Assembly (NCBI GenBank): GCA_903813345.2
Contig: CAIIXF020000003.1
Coordinates: forward strand, 10,492,931-10,556,930
From: Owenia fusiformis
Taxonomy: Eukaryota; Annelida; Polychaeta; Sabellida; Oweniidae
DNA length: 64,000 bases
Direction: 5' to 3'
The notes under the pieces were generated by a model. That model made no database searches and had not been told where the DNA came from. It saw only the letters and a program-made list of their open reading frames with translations. The translations under genes and the position numbers were made by a program. Every line of letters starts with the position of its first letter. Within the stretch, counting starts at the first letter, position 1. Positions 58,632 through 64,000 of the stretch are shown piece after piece.

Positions 58632-60098
58632 TTATCGCACTTTGAAAAAGTGCTATATTGTCGTCGTCTTGTGCTGTTGGGCGGGCGTGCGGGCGGGCGT
58701 GCGGGCGGGCGTGCGGGCGGGCGTGCGGGCGTGCTAAACCAAATCTTGTCATCAAATTTCCAGGATAACTGCTTACCTGTTCAACTTGAAATTTTTACAG
58801 ATGCAAGAGCAGACTAGTACCAAGATCTGATTAGGTTAAGGGCATGCTGGGTAAACTATGTGGCGGCCATTTTGAATTTTTCAACAAATCTTGTCATCAA
58901 AATTCCAGGAAAACCACTTATCAGTTCAACTTGAAATTTTTACAGATGCAAGAGCAGACTATTGCCAAGATCTGATTAGGTTTTGGGTATGCTGGCTGAA
59001 TTACATGGTGGCCATTTTGAATTTTTCAATTTGGCGGCCATTTTGAATTTTTCAACTTGCTCCAAATTGACCAAATTTTTTTTTAAAAAAACATCTACAA
59101 GTTCTCAGAAGTTCAAATCTGACCTTAGATTTCAGATTTGACCTTTCGTTGACCTTCAGTGACCTTTAAAAGGTAAAAAAAGTTTATTTTCTAAATTGAT
59201 ATTTTGGATTTAAATTTAGGTCAGCTTAATTACGAAACACCTACTGAGGTCTGAAAAAGTTAAATTTTCAAGGTCAAAGGTCAAGGTCATTAAACTAGGT
59301 CACAAATGATGTTATCCAAGTTTCTCAAAGTTTGTGACTACAAATCAATTCTTGTCATCAAAATTCCAAGAAAACCGCTAACCTGTTCAACTTGAAATTA
59401 TTACACATGCAATAGCAGACTAGTGCCAAGATCTGATTAGATTTAGGGCATGCTGGGTAAACTATGTGGCGGCCATTTTGAATTTTTCAACAAATCTTGT
59501 CATCAAAATTCCAGGAAAACCACTTATCCGTTCAACTTGAAATTTTTACAGATGCAAGAGCAGACTATTGCCAAGATCTGATTAGGTTTTGGGTATGCTG
59601 GCTGAATTACATGGTGGCCATTTTGAATTTTCAATTTGGCGGCCATTTTGAATTTTTCAATTTGCTCCAAATTGACCAAATCTTTTTTTAAAAAACATCT
59701 ACAAGTTCTCAGAAGTTCAAATCTGACCTTAGATTTCAGATTTGACCTTTCGTTGACCTTCAGTGACTTTGAAAAGGTCAAACATTTGATTTTCTAAATT
59801 GATATTTTGGATTTAAATTTAGGTCAGCTTAATTACGAAACACCTACTGAGGTCTGAAAAAGTGAAATTTTCAAGGTCGAAGGTCATCAAATTAGGTCAC
59901 AAACAATGTTATCTAAATTTTCCCAAAGTTCAAGACTACAAATAAATTCTTGTCATCAAAATTGCAGGAAAACCGCTAACCTTGTCAACTTGAAATGTTT
60001 ACAGATGCAAGAGCAGACTAGTGCCAAGGTCTGATTAGGTTTTGGCCATGCTGGGTAAATTGCATGGTGGCCAGTTTGCTCTTCAAAGTGCGATATTT
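58632..60098 (+). mobile_element. Nested element with array B of the ~145-bp monomer
   Basis: The ends ATCGCACTTTGAA (about 58634) and, complemented, ATCGCACTTTGAAG (about 60083) are inverted. The order is a header hairpin GCACTTTGAAAAAGTGC, then ATATTGTCG, then a GC-rich minisatellite, then monomers with 'CTTGTCATCAAA' anchors at 58745, 58890, 59351, 59496 and 59949. This gives alternating 145- and ~455-460-bp steps, i.e. a ~600-bp higher-order unit repeated twice plus a partial. It carries 'AGATCTGATTAGGTTTTGG' and 'GGCCATTTTGAATTTTT' words. No ORF of note. Confidence 0.75.
58679..58735 (+). repeat. GC-rich minisatellite, 12-bp unit
   Basis: About four and a half copies of GGGCGGGCGTGC in an otherwise AT-rich context, inside the nested element's header. 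Confidence 0.95.
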
Positions 60099-60445
60099 AT
60101 CACTGTGTGTCTTGTTTAATCACAGAGACAACACAGACACATTTGCAGACAAGATTATAATTGTTTTATCATTATTAGAAATTACCTGGATGTTTTTGAT
60201 TTGGATTAAGAGAAAGGTGAGAATCAAGAACATAATTGGTTTATCCTTATTTTAAATTAACTGGATGTTTTTGATTTGGATTATGAACAAGTCTTAACTG
60301 TTTTATATCCCATGGGTCTGTTATGATAGCTAGGATTCAATCAGTAAATGTTTTATAATCACAAAGACAACACAGACACATTTGCAGACAAGATTATATC
60401 ACGAGAAAAAGAAAAAAGTCAACTTCGTAATATCCTATCACTAAA

Positions 60446-60634
60446 ATGTCTCCTAAAAGGCATACATCTGACATCCTGAATGCCCTTGATATTTTGAAAG
60501 ATTATGCATCATCTCGAATGATCACTCATGAAAAATTCTTTTTAATTGAAGAGGGTATCTACTCAAATATTGCTAATGCTAAAAGTGCCAAGAAACAAAC
60601 AACAATGAATGACTTTTTCAAGCTCAGGTAAAGC
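60446..60634 (+). pseudogene. Tigger/pogo transposase C-terminal fragment
   Basis: A 61-codon frame ends 'KQTTMNDFFKLR', matching the K.TT..DFF tail I know from Tigger/CENP-B-like transposases, preceded by 'ILNALDILKDYASS'. The DDE catalytic core and helix-turn-helix are absent, so it cannot drive transposition. Its position before the right end agrees with normal Tigger gene orientation. Confidence 0.6.
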
Positions 60635-61009
60635 AGTGCTCTGTAACCACAATATGAGATAAGTCATTTAATAAGCATGAGATTTTGTACAAGACTATCA
60701 TATACTTATTCAGTGTATTACAAAGTTTTTGCCAAAATTAAAGAGTTATCTTTCCAAAAATAATGAAATTGTTCAAAATGTAAATAAAACATAGCATATA
60801 CATGTAGGCTATAGGCCTACATGTATATTCATGTATATCAACAACATGTATTGTTTTCTGACTAAGTATTAAGTGTTCAATATAGTGGACTGAACAATGA
60901 AAATCCCCCCCCCCCCCGACCAACAATATCCTCGAAATTTGAACACCTGCCAATTTGAACGCTTTTGGCTGGTCCCATGGGTGTTCGGATTAGACAGGTT
61001 TTACTGTAT

Positions 61010-61950
61010 AGGGGTCACACAAGGATCCACTTTATTTAAAACTTTTTCATATTTAGTGATGATTTAAAAAAATACAAAGTTTAACACAATTTTGTTTGTT
61101 AAATATTATATAAAATGATGGTATTGTGTTTGTTTCATTGTTTCAACTAAAAATCGCAATTCATTGCTCTTCCTCTTAGAGCTGCAGGGCATATACCAGT
61201 TCAAAAAGTCTTCAATAAAGTTGATCCTTGTGTGAGCCCTATGATTATTTACTTTGCCAAAAATGAATATAACGATTATTCAGATATATAAAAATCCTTT
61301 AATAGGTTAGATAGGAATACAATGATTGACTTTTGAATAAAAAGGCATTATACATGTACATATGTAGTTGTTGCAGTAAAATTACCAAACCAAAGTGGAC
61401 TATCTTTCCATATTAATAGCAAATGGGCTTTATGTGCATTTTACTGAAATTATTTGTATCAAAAGTTTATTGAAGCAGGCAGTGATTTTGATACTTTTTT
61501 AGCTTGCAGACAGTGATCTAGTCGAGACAACATCTTGTAGTAATGGGTGTAACAGTGATGAGGCAGGAATTGATTTTATAAATGCAACTTTTGACGATTC
61601 CATTATTGATGGTTTATCTAACAGTTAGCCATTTTGTCCAATATTCTGCTTGGACGCCAAATTAAAAGATACTGATTTGCATCACATCAAGTTTGATTTG
61701 TTCACCGATGTTTGTCAGAGTGATACCTGTAGTTGCAGCACTCGACTGATATGCAGCAAGATTTATTTGAGCTTTCATTGCAACATTTACATTTAGAACA
61801 GTTACAATTTTACTTAGTCTGTAGTATATTTCTTTGAGTTTATTCAATTTGAACATTACTTTTACAATACAGATACCTTCGTTTTGAAACATTAGCAGCA
61901 AACGGTCAGTTTTCAACTTTGAATGTTTTTGTTCATAAAAAGTGTATTCT
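61010..61950. other. No feature recognised
   Basis: AT-rich between the Tigger-like element and the AGGTCA-rich block. No supportable ORF. Confidence 0.45.
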
Positions 61951-61954
61951 ACAA

Positions 61955-62830
61955 AAGTCAAGGTCATTTCAAGGTAAAATGTCAATATTTAGGTAGTTGG
62001 CTTTTTAAGACCACAACCAATGATTAGGTGACCTGAAGTCAAGGTCTGAATAGATCAAGGTAATTTTAAGGTCAATATCTAGCAAGTTGACATGAGAACA
62101 ATTGTGACCTTTGGCGACCAATGATAAGGTGATTTCAAGGTCATTTCAAGGTCAAAGGTCAATATCTAGGTCATAGGTAGTTGGCTACTGTGGGTCTTCA
62201 GTAACATTTGATCACCAAAGATAAAGTGACCTACGGTCAATGTCACTGTTTATGGCGCAAGGTCATCTCAAGGTCAGAGGCCAATATCTGAATATTTGGT
62301 ATTTTGGGGATGCTGCTTCATGTGAGGACCCATTGATATGTGTTCTGAGGTCAAGGTCATTCATACAAGGTCAAATCTCTGTATTTGGCGTTTTGAGGCC
62401 CTGGGGGCTGCTATGACCCTTGGCAACTCATGCTAAGGTGATATGAGCTCAAAGTCAATATCTATTGTTCAGAATTATAATAAGGTCAAAGGTCAATATC
62501 TAGGTAGTTGGCTCGTTTGAGGCTACACCGACATTTGATCACCAATGATAAAGTGACCTGAGATCAGTGTCATTGTTATAGGTCAGGGTCAAAGATCAAT
62601 ATCTAAATATTTGGCGTTTTGGGGCGGCTGCTGTACTTGACTCCATTGAAACGTGACCTAGGGTCAAGGTCAAATTTCAATATCTTATTGTTTGGCGTTT
62701 TTAGGGCCACAGGGGCTGCTGTCGTGATGAGACAGTCATCATTTAATGGTTCAATTCAAGATCGTCTCAAGGTCAATATCTAGGTATTGGTGTTTCAAGG
62801 CACTCGGGGGATGCTGTGACGCTTGGTGAC
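61955..62830 (+). repeat. AGGTCA-rich degenerate tandem region
   Basis: Diverged units of roughly 150-200 bp built from 'CAAGGTCA', 'AGGTCAAAGGTCAATATCTA' and 'TAGTTGGC' or 'TTTGGCGTTTTG' words. AGGTCA, or a variant with one change, appears more than a dozen times. Non-coding. Confidence 0.75.
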
Positions 62831-62904
62831 ACATTACAATGGTGACACATTTCAATTGACATTTCAAAAGTAATAGTCGATCATTTCTGTTTTATCATGT
62901 CAAT

Positions 62905-64000
62905 TTTTATGTCCCCACCACATAGTGTGGGGCCATATTGTCGGCCTAGGCGCGTCCGTCCGTCCGTCTGTTTGTTTGTCTGTCTGTCCGTCCGTACGTC
63001 CGGCAGTTTTCTCCTAAACCGCTACAGATATCACCTTCAAATTTTCAGGGATAACTTATGAGTGCATACAGATGTGGACGAAAAAGTTTCAACTCGATAC
63101 CCACTTCCTGTCGGCCATTTTGAAGTCAAATGCTAAAATCCTTGTCTGCAAACTTTAAGAAAAATGGCTTCACTGTTGCTTTTAAAACTTTAACATCCTG
63201 TTCAACTCACTTGATTCTAGATCTGATTAGGTTTTGGACCTGTTAGCCCAGTCATGGCAGCCATTTTGAATGTCTTAAGAAAAGTTAGCGTGCGATAATA
63301 CTTTGTATCATATTGAGTGGTGTTTTTGAGTTTTCATACTTAGACTATTTAGTAGCTTTATAAAAAAATTCAGGTGTACTTTATTGTAAAAGCCTATGTT
63401 ATTGTTAACAGTAGCTATATGTGCTAATTTTGTAAAAAGAAATCAACAAAAACTTATAATCACTTTTTTATTGTCGGCCATTTTGGATTTTTCCATCCTT
63501 AAATCTTGTCTGTAAAGTCTTGTCTATGCGTTTTCAGGCGAACCATTTGGTAGATCATTTCCAAATTTTCAGGGATGTTTCTTAGTATGAAAATCTAGAT
63601 CTGATTAGTTTCTTGGCATTCTGGGTAAATGTCAAGGCAGCCATTTTGGATTTTCCGTCCTAAAATCTTGTCTATGCATTTCCAGGTGAAGCGTTTGGTA
63701 GATCAATTTCAAATTTTCAGGGATGATTCTTAGTATGAAAATCTAGATCTTATAAGTTTTTTGGCATTCTGGGTAAATGTAAAGGCAGCCATTTTGGATT
63801 TTCCGTCCTAAAATCTTGTCTGTAAAGTCTTGTCTACGCGTTTTCAGGTGAACCATTTGGTAGATCAATTTAAAATTTTCAGGGATGATTCTTAGTATGA
63901 AAATTTAGATCTGATTAGTTTTTTGGCATTCTGGGTAAATGTCAAGGCAGCCATTTTGGATTTTCCGTCCTAAAATCTTGTCTGTAAAGTCTTGTCTACG
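62905..64000 (+). mobile_element. Element with array C of the ~145-bp monomer, runs off the window
   Basis: The header 'TATGTCCCCACCACATAGTG' closes a small hairpin with TGGGG. ATATTGTCG follows, then a CCGT/CTGT tetranucleotide run (62950-63000), then monomers. 'CCATTTTGGATTTT' anchors at 63479, 63641, 63789 and 63951 give steps of 162, 148 and 162 bp. The short step lacks the 14-bp GTCTGTAAAGTCTT-type duplication. Monomers share 'AGATCTGATTAG' and 'GGGTAAATGTCAAGGCAGCC' with array B. Confidence 0.8.

Larger units (their letters stand above)
58081..61006 (+). mobile_element. Tigger/pogo-like DNA transposon, non-autonomous
   Basis: Bounded by TA (58079-58080 and 61007-61008) and inverted ends CAGTAAAACCTGTATATCTG at the left and, complemented, CAGTAAAACCTGTCTAATCC at the right. 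AATCTGAACACC/AATCCGAACACC subterminal words occur at both ends, as is usual for Tigger/pogo elements. Only a C-terminal transposase fragment remains, and another repeat element is nested inside. Direct copies of a ~130-bp segment (58497-58626 and 60210-60350) bracket the nested element. Confidence 0.85.

Noticed and set aside
1-64000. CRISPR arrays, bacterial operons, rRNA genes
   Set aside because: No regular short direct repeats with unique spacers, no ribosome-binding-site/operon organisation and no rRNA-like conserved stretches; the tandem arrays seen are satellite-type.

Overview
This is eukaryotic, animal-type DNA: AT-rich, almost gene-free and dense with transposon debris. It has tRNA-derived SINE-like sequence, non-LTR retrotransposons with poly(A) tails and target-site duplications (TSDs), pogo/Tigger-, mariner- and hAT-like DNA elements, and many palindromic MITEs. 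The repeat style (long AGGTCA-rich stretches, a 'TATGTCCCCACCAC' header followed by CCGT-type microsatellite) resembles marine spiralian invertebrates, a mollusc being my best guess. This is an impression, not a proof. A run of exactly 500 N (47001-47500) shows that it comes from a scaffolded assembly.

Only one intact protein-coding gene of convincing length is visible: an intronless 938-codon putative type II membrane glycosyltransferase at 18835-21651 (+). A second copy lies inverted at about 2144-4786 (-). It is a pseudogene carrying small frameshifting deletions, a nonsense codon and a ~140 bp deletion. The homology extends beyond the ORF on both sides. It includes ~315 bp of 5' flank up to a mariner-like TACAGGGTGT terminus, and a 3' flank with a small TIR element followed by a ~100-bp satellite. 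The duplication was therefore of genomic DNA and not a retrocopy event.

Layout. 0-5 kb: composite repeat broken by a LINE fragment and a hairpin element, then the pseudogene. 6.1-6.45 kb: tRNA-derived SINE. 8.3-10.9 kb: 5'-truncated non-LTR retrotransposon with clear TSD. 12.6-18 kb: MITEs, a second copy of the composite repeat, and a mariner deletion derivative. 18.5-22.4 kb: intact glycosyltransferase and satellite. 22.4-32.1 kb: a 9.7-kb structure with ~1.45-kb near-identical inverted arms, each carrying two tRNA-like modules, sitting inside the ~100-bp satellite. 32-45 kb: largely featureless, with a MITE split by a 1,041-bp insertion that carries CACGTG palindromes. 45-53 kb: a series of TIR elements, including a hAT-like element with 8-bp TSD and a ~1-kb palindrome. 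53-64 kb: three arrays sharing a ~145-bp monomer, one of them nested in a Tigger/pogo-like element, plus an AGGTCA-rich region.

Apart from the glycosyltransferase, no host gene can be defended from the sequence alone. Short exons of intron-containing genes could be hidden in the stretches described as featureless.
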